64,000 nucleotides of DNA from Qipengyuania seohaensis (GCF_002795865.1 NZ_CP024920.1:1213001-1277000), one strand, 5' to 3'. Counted from the first letter of the stretch, positions 26,575-35,251 are shown. A program made the numbers and translations. Notes: generated by a model not told the origin, from the sequence alone.

Positions 26575-27806
26575 CACACGGCGCGCTCGAATACGGCGGC
26601 CATGCCCTGCCCGCCGCCGATGCACATGGTTTCCAGCCCGTACTTCACCTCGCGGCGCTGCATCTCATGCGCCATGTCGGCAAGGATACGGATGCCGGTC
26701 GCGCCGATGGGGTGGCCGAGCGAGATACCCGAACCGTTGACGTTGACGATATCCCGGCGGCTGTCGTCCTCGGCAAAGCCCCAGCCCTTGAGCACGGCGA
26801 GAGCCTGCGGAGCGAAGGCTTCATTGAGTTCGATGAGGCCGATGTCGTCCCAGCCGAGGCCGTTGCGCGCAAACAGCCGCTCGACCGCAGGGACCGGGCC
26901 GATGCCCATGCGGCTGGGATCGCAGCCCGCCGCGCTCCACGAATGGAACCACAGGATCGGCTCGAGGCCGAGTTCCTCGACCTTGTCTTCGGCGACGACG
27001 AGGCACGCCGCCGCCGCATCGTTCTGCTGGCTGGCATTGCCTGCCGTCACGATGGCATCCGGATCACGCTTCCCGTCGATCGGGCGCAGCTTCGATAGGC
27101 TCTCCATGTCGGCATCTGCGCGGAAACCCTCGTCCTTGGCGAAAACAACGGGATCGCCGCGGCGCTGAGGAATTTCGACGGGCACGAGCTGATCATCGAA
27201 CTTGCCTTCTTCCCACGCCTTTGCCGCGTTCTGGTGGCTGCGGACGGCGAATTCGTCCGATGCCTCGCGGCTGATGTCGTAATCCTTGGCGAGATTTTCC
27301 GCCGTCTCGATCATGCCGGTGATGACACCGAACCGCTCGATCGGCTGGCTCATCAGGCGCCCGCGCGTAAGGCGGTCCCAAAGCACCATGTCACCCAGCC
27401 GCGCGCCGTGGCGGGCCTTGGTCGTATAGTGTTCGACATTGGACATGCTCTCGACCCCGCCGGCCAGCACGCAATCGGCCATGCCCGTCTGCACCATCAT
27501 GGCGGCCGTCGCGACCGCCTGCAGGCCCGAACCGCAGCGCCGGTCGAGCTGCATGCCAGGCACTTCTATGGGATAGCCCGCCGCCAGCCAGCTCCAGCGC
27601 CCGATGGCGGGAGCCTCGCCGCTGCCGTAACCCTGGCTGAATACCACGTCGTCGACACGCATCGGGTCGAGCCCCGAACGTTCGACCAGCGCCTTGATGA
27701 TGACCGCACCCAGAGCACCCGCTTCGAGCGGGGCGAGGCTGCCGAGGAATTTGCCGACAGGGGTACGCAAGGGTTTGCAAATGGCGACGCGGCGGAGCTG
27801 GGTCAT
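26574..27806 (-). CDS. Acetyl-CoA C-acyltransferase (thiolase)
   Basis: A 410-aa thiolase II-type enzyme that cleaves 3-ketoacyl-CoA with CoA or runs the reverse condensation. The nucleophilic Cys lies in DRRCGSGLQAV, the His in NVNGSGISLGHPIG, and the second catalytic Cys in ETMCIGGGQG. Length fits the family. It sits 3 bp after the CoA-transferase gene and overlaps the dehydratase gene. With no hydroxyacyl-CoA dehydrogenase in the operon, the pathway must borrow that enzyme from elsewhere or run a different step order. Confidence 0.93.
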   Translation of the reverse strand: MTQLRRVAICKPLRTPVGKFLGSLAPLEAGALGAVIIKALVERSGLDPMRVDDVVFSQGYGSGEAPAIGRWSWLAAGYPIEVPGMQLDRRCGSGLQAVATAAMMVQTGMADCVLAGGVESMSNVEHYTTKARHGARLGDMVLWDRLTRGRLMSQPIERFGVITGMIETAENLAKDYDISREASDEFAVRSHQNAAKAWEEGKFDDQLVPVEIPQRRGDPVVFAKDEGFRADADMESLSKLRPIDGKRDPDAIVTAGNASQQNDAAAACLVVAEDKVEELGLEPILWFHSWSAAGCDPSRMGIGPVPAVERLFARNGLGWDDIGLIELNEAFAPQALAVLKGWGFAEDDSRRDIVNVNGSGISLGHPIGATGIRILADMAHEMQRREVKYGLETMCIGGGQGMAAVFERAV

Positions 27807-27809
27807 GGG

Positions 27810-29036
27810 TTAGTCCTTATCGGAAAGACGGGCGATATCGCGGTCGACGAGTGCGCCGATCGCGCCCGAAGACAGGCCGAGGCGTTCCGCGAGCACTTCC
27901 TCGGTATGCTGGCCCAGGTACGGGGCTGGTGCAGGCGGACCGGGATCGCGTCCGGGGATGTTCGCAAAGCTGCGAGTGGCGGGATATTCGAAGCCGGAGG
28001 GGTTCGCACCGGTCCGCGTGAAGAGCGGATTGTCGTCGACCAGCACCGGATCGTTCGCCGCTTCGTGCATGGTGCGATATCGCTCGAAGGTGCAGCCCTC
28101 TGCCGCCATCCTCCGCTCCAGCTCCGGCCAGTCCATCGTTCCGGCCCGCGACTGGAAGAGGTCGAACAGGGCGTGGCGGTGCTTGAAACGCGGGTCGTCG
28201 CCATCGGCGAAGCGAACGCCGCATTCCTTCTCCAGCGCGGCGATTTCGTCTTCCACGCCGAATGCCTTCACCAGCCCCGCCCACTGCTTGGCGGTGAGCG
28301 CAGCGACCATGAAACGCGTGTTGTCGAGACTGCGGAAATCGCGCCCGAATGCGCCCCAGATCGCGTTGCCAAGCCGTTCGCGATCGGCCCCGCGATAGAG
28401 CATCTCTGCCATCGCACCGCTGTTGGCGACCGTGCCGATGGCGACATCGCCCAATGGCACGCGCAACTGGCTTCCCTCGCAGGTGTGGTCGCGGTGGCGG
28501 ATCGCGGCGATGAGCGCAAAGGCGCAATAGGCGCCGGTGATGAAATCCCACGCGGGCAAAACCTGGTTGACCGGCGGCGCGGTTGCATCGTCCCAATCCT
28601 CCGGACCGCACATCAGCGGATAGCCGCTGGCCGCATTGACGGTGAAGTCCATCGCCTGGCGCCCGTCATGCCAGCCCATGATGCGCACGCTGACAAGGTC
28701 GGGGCGATTCGCCGCTACAGCATCGTGCGACAGGAAGCTTTTCTCGGGCAGGTTGGTGATCAGATTGCCGGTTTTCGCCGACAGTTCAACCAGCAACTCC
28801 CGCCCCTCGCCGCTGCGCAGGTCGAGCGCGACAGATTTCTTCGCCCGGTTGAGGTTTTCCCAGCTTAGGGAGCGGCCCTCTTTCGTGAGCATATAGCGGT
28901 CGTAGTCGAGCCCGCCCTCCTTGTGATCGACGCGGATCACCTCCGCTCCCATCTGCGCGCAATAGAGCCCTGCAGTGGGAGAAGCGACGAAGCTCGACGC
29001 CTCGATTATGCTCAGGTCATTGAGGAGGCCGTACAC
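27810..29036 (-). CDS. CaiB/BaiF-family CoA-transferase (class III)
   Basis: A 408-aa class III CoA-transferase, which moves CoA between acids through an aspartyl intermediate. The N-terminus has the family IEASSFVASPTAGLYCAQMGAE-like entry and VDHKEGG, and the likely catalytic Asp is in PAWDFITGAYCA. The C-terminal PAPYLGQHTEEVL segment is also typical. It would activate the acid that the neighbouring acyl-CoA dehydrogenase then oxidises. Gaps of 3 bp on both sides mark it as part of a tight operon. Confidence 0.92.
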   Translation of the reverse strand: MYGLLNDLSIIEASSFVASPTAGLYCAQMGAEVIRVDHKEGGLDYDRYMLTKEGRSLSWENLNRAKKSVALDLRSGEGRELLVELSAKTGNLITNLPEKSFLSHDAVAANRPDLVSVRIMGWHDGRQAMDFTVNAASGYPLMCGPEDWDDATAPPVNQVLPAWDFITGAYCAFALIAAIRHRDHTCEGSQLRVPLGDVAIGTVANSGAMAEMLYRGADRERLGNAIWGAFGRDFRSLDNTRFMVAALTAKQWAGLVKAFGVEDEIAALEKECGVRFADGDDPRFKHRHALFDLFQSRAGTMDWPELERRMAAEGCTFERYRTMHEAANDPVLVDDNPLFTRTGANPSGFEYPATRSFANIPGRDPGPPAPAPYLGQHTEEVLAERLGLSSGAIGALVDRDIARLSDKD

Positions 29037-29039
29037 GCC

Positions 29040-30221
29040 TCAGACGCTCGCCGCATATTCGCGCAGCATCCGCTTCGCGATCTGCAGCTGGAGGATCTGC
29101 GTGGTGCCTTCGTAGATGCGGTAGATGCGCGCATCGCGGAAGAAACGTTCTGCATCATATTCGGCGAGGTAGCCCGCGCCGCCGTAGATCTGCACCACGC
29201 GGTCGACCACACGGCCGCACATTTCGGATGCGAAGACCTTAAAGGCGGCGGCGTGTTTCACCGTGTCCTCGCCGCGGTCCACACGCGCGGTGACATCCGC
29301 CATCATCGCTTCGGCGGCGTATATCTCGGTCCAGCTTTCGGCCAGCATCTGCTGGATCAGCTGGAAGTTGGCGATCGGTTCGCCGAACGCCTGCCGCTCG
29401 TTCGCATATTTGATCGCGCTGTCGAGCGCACGGCGGGCATAGCCGGCGCTCGCCGCACCGACCGAGATCCGGCCGTTGTCGAGGCTCATCATGGCAAAGC
29501 GGAAGCCCTGTCCGGTCTCCCCGCCGAGCAGGGCATCGCCCGGCACATGCACATCGTCGAGCATGACGTCGGAGATATGGCTGCCTGCCTGGCCCATCTT
29601 CTTGTCGGGGCTGGAGGTGGACATGCCCGGCGTGTCCATCGGCACGATGAAGGCAGAGACATGGGCATTCTTGGGCAACGCGTCCTTTTCGGTGCGCGCC
29701 ATGATCAGGGCGACGTCGGCGTGCGGCGCATTGGTGATGTAGCGTTTGGTCCCGTTGAGGATCCAGCCGTTGCCGTCGGGATCGGGCTTCGCCATCGTCT
29801 GCATTGCGGCGCTGTCGCTGCCGCTTCCCGGCTCGGTCAGGCCGAAGCAGGCGATCTCGCCGGCGGCGATGCGCGGCCACCATTCCGCCTGCTGTTCCGC
29901 AGTGCCGCCGTTCTTGATCGCGGAATTGAACATGCCCACGTTGATCGAGAAGATCGAGCGATAGGCCGGCGCGGCATAGGCCATGGTCTGCACGACCTTG
30001 GCATATTGCGTTATGTTGAGACCCGCGCCGCCGAAGTCTTCCGGCACGGTCAATCCGAACAGGCCCATGTCCTTCATCTCGGCCAGGATATCGTCGGGTA
30101 CCTTGTCCTGTTCGATGACGTCCTTTTCCGCCGGGATCAGCCGTTCGCGGACATAGCGTTCAAGCTGATCCAGGAACTGGTCGAAAGTCTCGGCATCCAT
30201 TCCGGGATTGGGGGTCGACAT
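29040..30221 (-). CDS. Acyl-CoA dehydrogenase
   Basis: A 393-aa FAD-dependent dehydrogenase introducing a 2,3 double bond into an acyl-CoA. The three domains are visible: helical N-terminus, the middle domain with CFGLTEPGSGSDSA and TNAPHADVALIMART, and the C-terminal bundle with GGAGYLAEY and the catalytic Glu in RIYEGTTQIL (about residue 376). Which chain or branched acyl-CoA it prefers is not evident. It is the first enzyme gene of the operon and begins 3 bp after a small lipoprotein gene. Confidence 0.93.
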   Translation of the reverse strand: MSTPNPGMDAETFDQFLDQLERYVRERLIPAEKDVIEQDKVPDDILAEMKDMGLFGLTVPEDFGGAGLNITQYAKVVQTMAYAAPAYRSIFSINVGMFNSAIKNGGTAEQQAEWWPRIAAGEIACFGLTEPGSGSDSAAMQTMAKPDPDGNGWILNGTKRYITNAPHADVALIMARTEKDALPKNAHVSAFIVPMDTPGMSTSSPDKKMGQAGSHISDVMLDDVHVPGDALLGGETGQGFRFAMMSLDNGRISVGAASAGYARRALDSAIKYANERQAFGEPIANFQLIQQMLAESWTEIYAAEAMMADVTARVDRGEDTVKHAAAFKVFASEMCGRVVDRVVQIYGGAGYLAEYDAERFFRDARIYRIYEGTTQILQLQIAKRMLREYAASV

Positions 30222-30224
30222 GTC

Positions 30225-30425
30225 CTATTCCTCTCCTGCCTCGGTATCTGCTTGCGTGACCGCTTCGGGTCCGGTTTCGAGCCGCGCCTCGTCCAGCATG
30301 CTGGCCGCATCTTCGAGCGCCTCCGCCTCGTCCGCACTTACTTCGGCAGGCGCGGCGGGGGGCTCTTCGCTGCATCCGGCGAGCGCGAGCGGGGCGAGTA
30401 CCGCGAGGGTTACGAGTCGTCTCAT
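30225..30425 (-). CDS. Small acidic lipoprotein (66 aa)
   Basis: A 66-aa precursor: MRRL, a hydrophobic segment and the lipobox LALAGC, with the Cys near residue 18. The mature part is about 48 residues, dominated by Glu, Ala and Asp. The start ATG at 30425 excludes a longer upstream frame. It lies 3 bp before the acyl-CoA dehydrogenase gene on the same strand, so it may be co-transcribed, although a link with fatty-acid metabolism is not obvious. It resembles the lipoprotein encoded at 30529 in style, not clearly in sequence. Confidence 0.65.
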   Translation of the reverse strand: MRRLVTLAVLAPLALAGCSEEPPAAPAEVSADEAEALEDAASMLDEARLETGPEAVTQADTEAGEE

Positions 30426-30473
30426 CGGTGACAGACTAAGCCCGCGCATCGGCGGGGCAAAATCCGCTACGGC

Positions 30474-30509
30474 AAGCAAAGGGACAGACGCGCCATCCGC
30501 GCCTGTCCC
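30474..30509 (-). terminator. Terminator of the 96-aa lipoprotein gene
   Basis: GGGACAG (30481-30487) pairs with CTGTCCC (30502-30508), and CGCG with CGCG inside after one mismatch. On the minus strand the hairpin is followed by TTTGCTT, 20 bp after the lipoprotein stop codon. Confidence 0.65.
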
Positions 30510-30528
30510 CTGCCGACGTAGTTTACCG

Positions 30529-30819
30529 TTACTGGCTTTCTTCGGCCATCGCGTCGAGCGCGGCTTCCGCAGTAGCGGCGGCATTATCGCCCGCTGCTTC
30601 GATCGAAGCACTTTCGGCAGCTTCGGCAGCCGAATTGTCGACTTCGACCGGTTCGCTTGCGGCGGTATCTTCGACCGGCTCTTCGGTCACCGGTTCGAGT
30701 GCTTCGTCGGCAGCAACTTCGACGGTGTCGGCTTCGGCTTCGGTCGAGGCGTCGTCGGCACTGCCGCAGGCGGCCAGCGCCAGCGAAGCGGTTGCAGCGG
30801 CAAGAATACGGAACTTCAT
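30529..30819 (-). CDS. Acidic Ala/Glu-rich lipoprotein (96 aa)
   Basis: A 96-aa precursor with a signal peptide ending in the lipobox LALAAC (Cys near 18). The mature 79 residues consist almost entirely of Ala, Glu, Asp, Val, Ser and Thr with no aromatic residues, indicating an unfolded or extended acidic chain on the envelope. AGGAGAG lies about 6 bases upstream of the ATG. It is divergent from recQ by 128 bp and has its own terminator. I know no function. Confidence 0.75.
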   Translation of the reverse strand: MKFRILAAATASLALAACGSADDASTEAEADTVEVAADEALEPVTEEPVEDTAASEPVEVDNSAAEAAESASIEAAGDNAAATAEAALDAMAEESQ

Positions 30820-30947
30820 CTGTCTCTCCTGATCATCGCGCCGGTCGGCGCGGTCGAGGGGTGGTTAATATGCCCTGCCCCCAAGGTCCAAGGGGAAAAT
30901 GCACTCGCGCCGCTTGCGCCGCCAGCCTGCTGCGTCGACAGGGAGGT

Positions 30948-32732
30948 ATGCCCCCTCTCGATGGAGACAATCTGGACCGCGCCCGCGAAACCTTGCGTTC
31001 GACCTTCGGGTTCGGCGGGTTCCGCGGCCGACAGGAAGATGTCGTCGAGCGTGTGCTCAATAGGCGATCCACCCTCGCGGTCATGCCCACCGGGGCAGGC
31101 AAGTCGCTCACCTACCAGCTCCCGGCGGTAATGATGCCCGGCACATGCATCGTCATCAGCCCGCTTATCGCGCTGATGCACGACCAGCTGCGCAGCGCCC
31201 GGGCGAACGGGATTCGCGCAGCCACCCTGACCAGCGCCGATGCGGACTGGCGCGAAACGCAGGATGCCTTTCGTGCGGGCGAGCTGGACCTGCTCTACGT
31301 CGCGCCCGAACGTGCCAGCCAGCAAGGATTCCGCGATATGCTGGGCGCAACGCCGCTTGCGCTGTTCGCGGTCGACGAAGCGCATTGCGTTTCGGAATGG
31401 GGCCACGATTTCCGCCCCGATTATCGCCAGCTGCGCCCGCTGATGGATGCCTTTCCGGATGTGCCGCGCCTGGCGCTGACAGCAACAGCAGACCGGCAGA
31501 CCCGCGCCGACGTGATGACGCAATTGGGCATTCCGGACGACGGGCTGGTGCTGGCGGGGTTCGACCGGCCCAATATCCGCTATGCGATCACCACGCGCGA
31601 CAATCCCGTGCGGCAGATCACCGACCTCATGACCCTCCAGCCGGGCCCGGGCATCGTCTACGCCCAGACCCGCCGCAAGGTGGAGGAAATTGCCGACAAG
31701 CTCGCCGCAACAACCGGCCGCGCAGTGCGTCCCTATCACGCCGGCCTCCCGGCCGAGACACGCGCCGCAAACCAGGCCGCTTTCGTCGAAAGCGAAGACA
31801 TGGTCATCGTGGCCACGATCGCTTTCGGCATGGGGATCGACAAGCCGGACGTGCGCTTCGTCGCCCATGTCGGCGTGCCCAAATCGATCGAAGGCTATTA
31901 CCAGGAAACGGGCCGTGCCGGGCGCGACGGCGACCCGAGCCTTGCGACGATGCTCTGGGGTGCGGCCGATTTCGCCACTGCCCGACAGCGCCTGATGGAA
32001 TTGCCCGAATCGCGCCGCAGCGCAGAGCGCGCGCGCCTCGATGCGCTGGCCGGACTGGTCGAAACGCCGCATTGCCGCCGCGCGGTCCTACTGCGCCACT
32101 TCGGGGAAAACCCGAACGAGAGCTGCGGCAATTGCGACAATTGCCTCGATCCGCCCGAGGTGACCGACACGACCGAACTCGCACGCAAGCTGCTGTCCGC
32201 CGTCTATCGCACCGGCCAGAGTTTCGGCATGGGCCATCTTCAGAAGGTGCTGGTCGGCGCAGAGGACGAGCGCGTCCGCCAGCGCGGTCACGACCGTCTC
32301 AGCGTATTCGGCATCGTCGAGGGCGAAGACGCCCGCCTGCTGCAGCCGCTTGGCCGTGCACTCCAGGCGCGGGGCGATCTGGTCCCGACCGAGCATGGCG
32401 GACTGTCGCTCGGCGGTGCGGCGCGCGAGATTATCAAGGGTGAGCGCAAGGTAGAGATCATCGTCCCGCCCAAACGTACCCGCAGGCGGCGCGGAGAATC
32501 GACCGCCAATCCGGTCGGCGATCCACTGTTCGAGGCATTGCGCGATTTGCGCCGGAATTTGGCCAAGGAGGCGGGTGTCCCGCCCTATGTCGTGTTCCAC
32601 GATTCCACCCTGCGCGAAATGGCTTCGATCCGGCCCTCGACCCTGTCGGATCTGGGCAAGCTTGGCGGAGTGGGAACCCGCAAGCTCGACGCCTATGGCG
32701 AGCGGTTCCTTGCGGAGATCGCCCGACACTGA
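30948..32732 (+). CDS. recQ: ATP-dependent DNA helicase RecQ
   Basis: RecQ unwinds DNA 3'-5' in recombinational repair. The 594-aa protein has Walker A MPTGAGKSL, the DEAH box in FAVDEAHCVSEWGHDFRPDY, TATAD, and QETGRAGRDGD; then the zinc-binding cluster CGNCDNC, a winged-helix RQC region and a C-terminal HRDC domain (about 515-590). The ATG at 30948 follows GGGAGG almost directly; a GTG or ATG further upstream would only add residues unlike the family, so this start is preferred but not certain. Confidence 0.93.
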   Translation: MPPLDGDNLDRARETLRSTFGFGGFRGRQEDVVERVLNRRSTLAVMPTGAGKSLTYQLPAVMMPGTCIVISPLIALMHDQLRSARANGIRAATLTSADADWRETQDAFRAGELDLLYVAPERASQQGFRDMLGATPLALFAVDEAHCVSEWGHDFRPDYRQLRPLMDAFPDVPRLALTATADRQTRADVMTQLGIPDDGLVLAGFDRPNIRYAITTRDNPVRQITDLMTLQPGPGIVYAQTRRKVEEIADKLAATTGRAVRPYHAGLPAETRAANQAAFVESEDMVIVATIAFGMGIDKPDVRFVAHVGVPKSIEGYYQETGRAGRDGDPSLATMLWGAADFATARQRLMELPESRRSAERARLDALAGLVETPHCRRAVLLRHFGENPNESCGNCDNCLDPPEVTDTTELARKLLSAVYRTGQSFGMGHLQKVLVGAEDERVRQRGHDRLSVFGIVEGEDARLLQPLGRALQARGDLVPTEHGGLSLGGAAREIIKGERKVEIIVPPKRTRRRRGESTANPVGDPLFEALRDLRRNLAKEAGVPPYVVFHDSTLREMASIRPSTLSDLGKLGGVGTRKLDAYGERFLAEIARH

Positions 32733-32742
32733 CCGGATTTTC

Positions 32743-32790
32743 TTGACCGATCACCCCTCCTGATATATTTATGATATCATATTTATATAA
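32743..32790 (+). promoter_or_regulatory. AT-rich promoter/operator leader of the SPFH-RHH operon
   Basis: TTGACC at 32743-32748 is a fair -35 element. TATATT (15-base spacing, 32764-32769) and TATTTA (17-base spacing, 32766-32771) are possible -10 elements. They run into a perfect palindrome ATGATATCAT (32771-32780) and repeated TGATAT/ATATTTATAT units, an island of A+T in GC-rich DNA. Because the operon encodes a ribbon-helix-helix protein, this is a natural candidate for an autoregulatory operator. Confidence 0.5.
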
Positions 32791-32803
32791 CAGGAGGCAG
32801 GAT

Positions 32804-33715
32804 ATGTCGGTGGAAATGTCCGGAATGAATGTCAGCCGCGAACACGCGGCGACGAGCTACAATGGTTACATCATGTTGCTGGTGCTGCTGGGTCTTGCTG
32901 CGACACTGGCCTTTATCCTGCCGGGGATGGCGCCCGATGGAGGAGCGGCGAAAGGCACGAAGCTGCTCTTTGTCGGCACCTTGGTTCTGTCGGTACTTTC
33001 AGTAATCATCGTCGCCGCGGGCTTCTTCATGATCCAGCCCAACCAGGCGGCCGTCATCACCCTTTTCGGCGAATACAAGGGCAGCGAGCGTACCGAGGGG
33101 CTGCGCTGGGTCTGGCCGTGGATGGGAAAGGCCAAGATCTCCGCCCGCGCCCACAACATCCATTCGGAACGGGTGAAAATCAACGACCTGCGCGGCAACC
33201 CGATCGAGATTGCCTGCAACGTGGTCTGGCGCGTACGCGATACCGCGCAGGCAAGCTTCGATGTCGACGATTACAAGGAGTTCGTGAACATCCAGATCGA
33301 GGCGGGGCTGCGCACAGTCGGTTCGCGCCATCCCTATGACGATTTCGAAGGCGAGGAAGTCACGCTTCGCGGCGGCGGTGACGTGGTCAACCGCGAACTG
33401 CTGGAAGAGCTGAACGATCGCCTCAAGGTCGCGGGCATCGTCGTGGACGAGGCGGGGCTGACGCACCTCGCCTATGCCAGCGAAATTGCCAGCGCCATGC
33501 TCAAGCGCCAGCAAGCCGACGCCATCATCGCGGCGCGGACCAAGATCGTTCTTGGTGCCGTGGGCATGGTCGAGGACGCGCTGACCAAGCTGAGCGAGGA
33601 CAATATCGTCGAACTCGACGACGAGCGGCGTGCGGCCATGGTGTCGAACCTGATGGTTGTGCTGTGCGGCGAGAAGGATGTGCATCCGGTCGTCAACGCC
33701 GGCTCGCTGTACTGA
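32804..33715 (+). CDS. SPFH/band-7 domain membrane protein
   Basis: A 303-aa protein with two hydrophobic segments (about residues 24-43 and 55-79) followed by an SPFH/band-7 domain: the conserved IQPNQAAVITLFGEYKG entry, then WRVRD and the long helical region with AYASEIASAMLKRQQADAIIAA. Family members form large ring or raft-associated assemblies in membranes. The ATG at 32804 has AGGAGG 6-9 bases upstream. It leads a three-gene operon with an RHH protein and a small membrane protein; gene sets of this kind recur in proteobacteria, but their purpose is unknown. Confidence 0.88.
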   Translation: MSVEMSGMNVSREHAATSYNGYIMLLVLLGLAATLAFILPGMAPDGGAAKGTKLLFVGTLVLSVLSVIIVAAGFFMIQPNQAAVITLFGEYKGSERTEGLRWVWPWMGKAKISARAHNIHSERVKINDLRGNPIEIACNVVWRVRDTAQASFDVDDYKEFVNIQIEAGLRTVGSRHPYDDFEGEEVTLRGGGDVVNRELLEELNDRLKVAGIVVDEAGLTHLAYASEIASAMLKRQQADAIIAARTKIVLGAVGMVEDALTKLSEDNIVELDDERRAAMVSNLMVVLCGEKDVHPVVNAGSLY

Positions 33716-33741
33716 TCCCGCAGGATTAGTGGAGAGGCCTC

Positions 33742-33945
33742 ATGGCCAAACCCCCAGCCAAGAAAGCCTTCGCCCTGCGCCTCGACCCGGCAGTCCACGC
33801 CGCGGTCGAGCGTCTGGCGGCAGACGAACTGCGCAGCGCCAATGCGCAGATCGAAATGTTGTTGCGCGAAGCGTTGAAAAAGCGCGGTATCGACGTCGCG
33901 ATTACCAGACAGCCCAAGCGCGGACGACCGAGGAAGGATGATTGA
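33742..33945 (+). CDS. Arc/HicB-like ribbon-helix-helix DNA-binding protein
   Basis: A 67-aa protein. The predicted ribbon strand KAFALRLDPAVHAAVERLA is followed by two helices ending in NAQIEMLLREALKKRG, the Arc/MetJ layout, and the C-terminus has a basic AT-hook-like QPKRGRPRKDD. It should dimerise and bind short direct or inverted repeats. Annotation pipelines often call such proteins HicB-type antitoxins, but no toxin gene is adjacent, so a repressor of its own operon is the better guess. GGAGAGG lies about 8 bases upstream of the ATG. Confidence 0.85.
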   Translation: MAKPPAKKAFALRLDPAVHAAVERLAADELRSANAQIEMLLREALKKRGIDVAITRQPKRGRPRKDD

Positions 33946-33946
33946 G

Positions 33947-34204
33947 ATGAAGGACGACAATCCGTGGTTCGCTCCGAAGCGCTATGGCTATGGCGCAGGC
34001 CTGCCGATCGCCTGGCAGGGGTGGGCCCTGCTGGTAGTATATACCCTGGTCATGTTGGCTCCGGCCCCCTTGCTGGAGTGGGATCCCGTCATCGGGCTTG
34101 GATTTGCCATCGTCGTCTGGCTCTTTGCCACGCTCGCCGTAGTGTTCATTGCCAAGCACAAGACCCGCGGGGGCTGGCGGTGGAGGCATGGCGAAGAGGA
34201 TTGA
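33947..34204 (+). CDS. Small two-helix membrane protein after the RHH gene
   Basis: An 85-aa protein with two hydrophobic segments (about residues 22-40 and 47-67) and a positively charged C-terminus (KHKTRGGWRWRHG). GAGGAAGG lies about 9 bases upstream of the ATG at 33947; an ATG at 33938 overlapping the RHH gene would add three residues. It ends the SPFH operon and may be a partner of the SPFH protein in the membrane. No family is recognised. Confidence 0.7.
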   Translation: MKDDNPWFAPKRYGYGAGLPIAWQGWALLVVYTLVMLAPAPLLEWDPVIGLGFAIVVWLFATLAVVFIAKHKTRGGWRWRHGEED

Positions 34205-34237
34205 CATCCGCATCCCTGCGATCATCCTGTTTGCGCG

Positions 34238-35251
34238 ATGTTAACCATTAAATCCTACGCAATTGCGATGGTTTCGCCCCTAGCCTTTGCTGCCGGACGC
34301 CTGCCGCGCTGGATCGTGGCCGGTGTGGCGACGCTGGCGGTCGGGGCCATTCCGCTCGCCGCGCTGATGGCCCAGCCGGTCCGCGGCAACTTTACCGTGG
34401 CGGAAACGGGCCGCGGGTTTGCGCTTCTGCAGGATGCGGTCGACGCGATCGGGAGCGGCGCGGGCACGATCTTGGTTGCTCCCGGCGTCTACGACCAGTG
34501 CGCTGTCCAGAAAGCGGGCCGCATAGAATATCGCGCGGCCGAGCCTGGGCGGTCTATCTTCGACAGCGGAATTTGCGAGGGCAAGGCGGCGCTCGTCCTG
34601 CGCGGCGATGCTACTGCGGTGCGAGGCCTGACCTTCGCCAACATGCACGTGCGCGAGCACAATGGCGCCGGTATTCGCCTCGAGAATGGGGAACTTTCGA
34701 TCATCCAGAGCTGGTTCCGCGACAGCGACCAGGGCTTGCTGACCGTCAATGGCAAATCGAACCGGATCACGATCGACAAGTCCACTTTCACCCGTCTCGG
34801 CACCTGTGAAGGAAGCGGCGGGTGTGCCCATTCCATCTATGTCGGCGACTACGGCGAACTGGAAGTGACCCGCAGTCGTTTCGAACAGGGCCGCGGCGGG
34901 CACTATGTAAAATCGCGCGCCAGCCGCAATCGCATCGCCAACAACAGTTTCGACGATACCGGCGGGCGCGGCACCAATTACATGATCGACCTGCCCGAGG
35001 GTGGCTCGGGCATGATCAGCGGGAATTGGTTCGTCCAGGGCACGGACAAGGAAAACTGGTCCGCCCTGATCGCAATCGGGGCGGCAGGCGGGAAATACTC
35101 TTCCGACGGGCTGGTCATTCGCGACAACGACGCGCGCCTCGCGCCTGGCATCACACGGAAGCCCGCCTTCATCGCCGACTGGACCGGCGATGCCCTGGCC
35201 ATCGGCGAGAACTCCCTCGGGACCAATATCAAGCCATTCGAAAGCCGCTGA
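34238..35251 (+). CDS. Right-handed parallel beta-helix (pectate-lyase-like) exported protein
   Basis: The 337-aa protein has a hydrophobic export segment near residues 25-45 and then repeated beta-helix coils with Asn-ladder patterns (GIRLENGELSIIQSWF, RITIDKSTF, RNRIANNSFDD, GLVIRDNDA). Such folds are typical of polysaccharide lyases and of carbohydrate-binding surface proteins; no catalytic residues of a known lyase are evident. The ATG at 34238 is used, with one at 34268 as an alternative. No sugar-transport genes are nearby. Confidence 0.75.
   Translation: MLTIKSYAIAMVSPLAFAAGRLPRWIVAGVATLAVGAIPLAALMAQPVRGNFTVAETGRGFALLQDAVDAIGSGAGTILVAPGVYDQCAVQKAGRIEYRAAEPGRSIFDSGICEGKAALVLRGDATAVRGLTFANMHVREHNGAGIRLENGELSIIQSWFRDSDQGLLTVNGKSNRITIDKSTFTRLGTCEGSGGCAHSIYVGDYGELEVTRSRFEQGRGGHYVKSRASRNRIANNSFDDTGGRGTNYMIDLPEGGSGMISGNWFVQGTDKENWSALIAIGAAGGKYSSDGLVIRDNDARLAPGITRKPAFIADWTGDALAIGENSLGTNIKPFESR

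Noticed and set aside
30657..30947. N-terminal extension of RecQ from the upstream open frame
   Set aside because: The upstream residues are Arg-rich antisense of the acidic lipoprotein gene and do not resemble RecQ.
33742..33945. Possible toxin-antitoxin pair with the HicB-like gene
   Set aside because: The neighbours are an SPFH protein and a small membrane protein; no HicA-, RelE- or PIN-type toxin is present.
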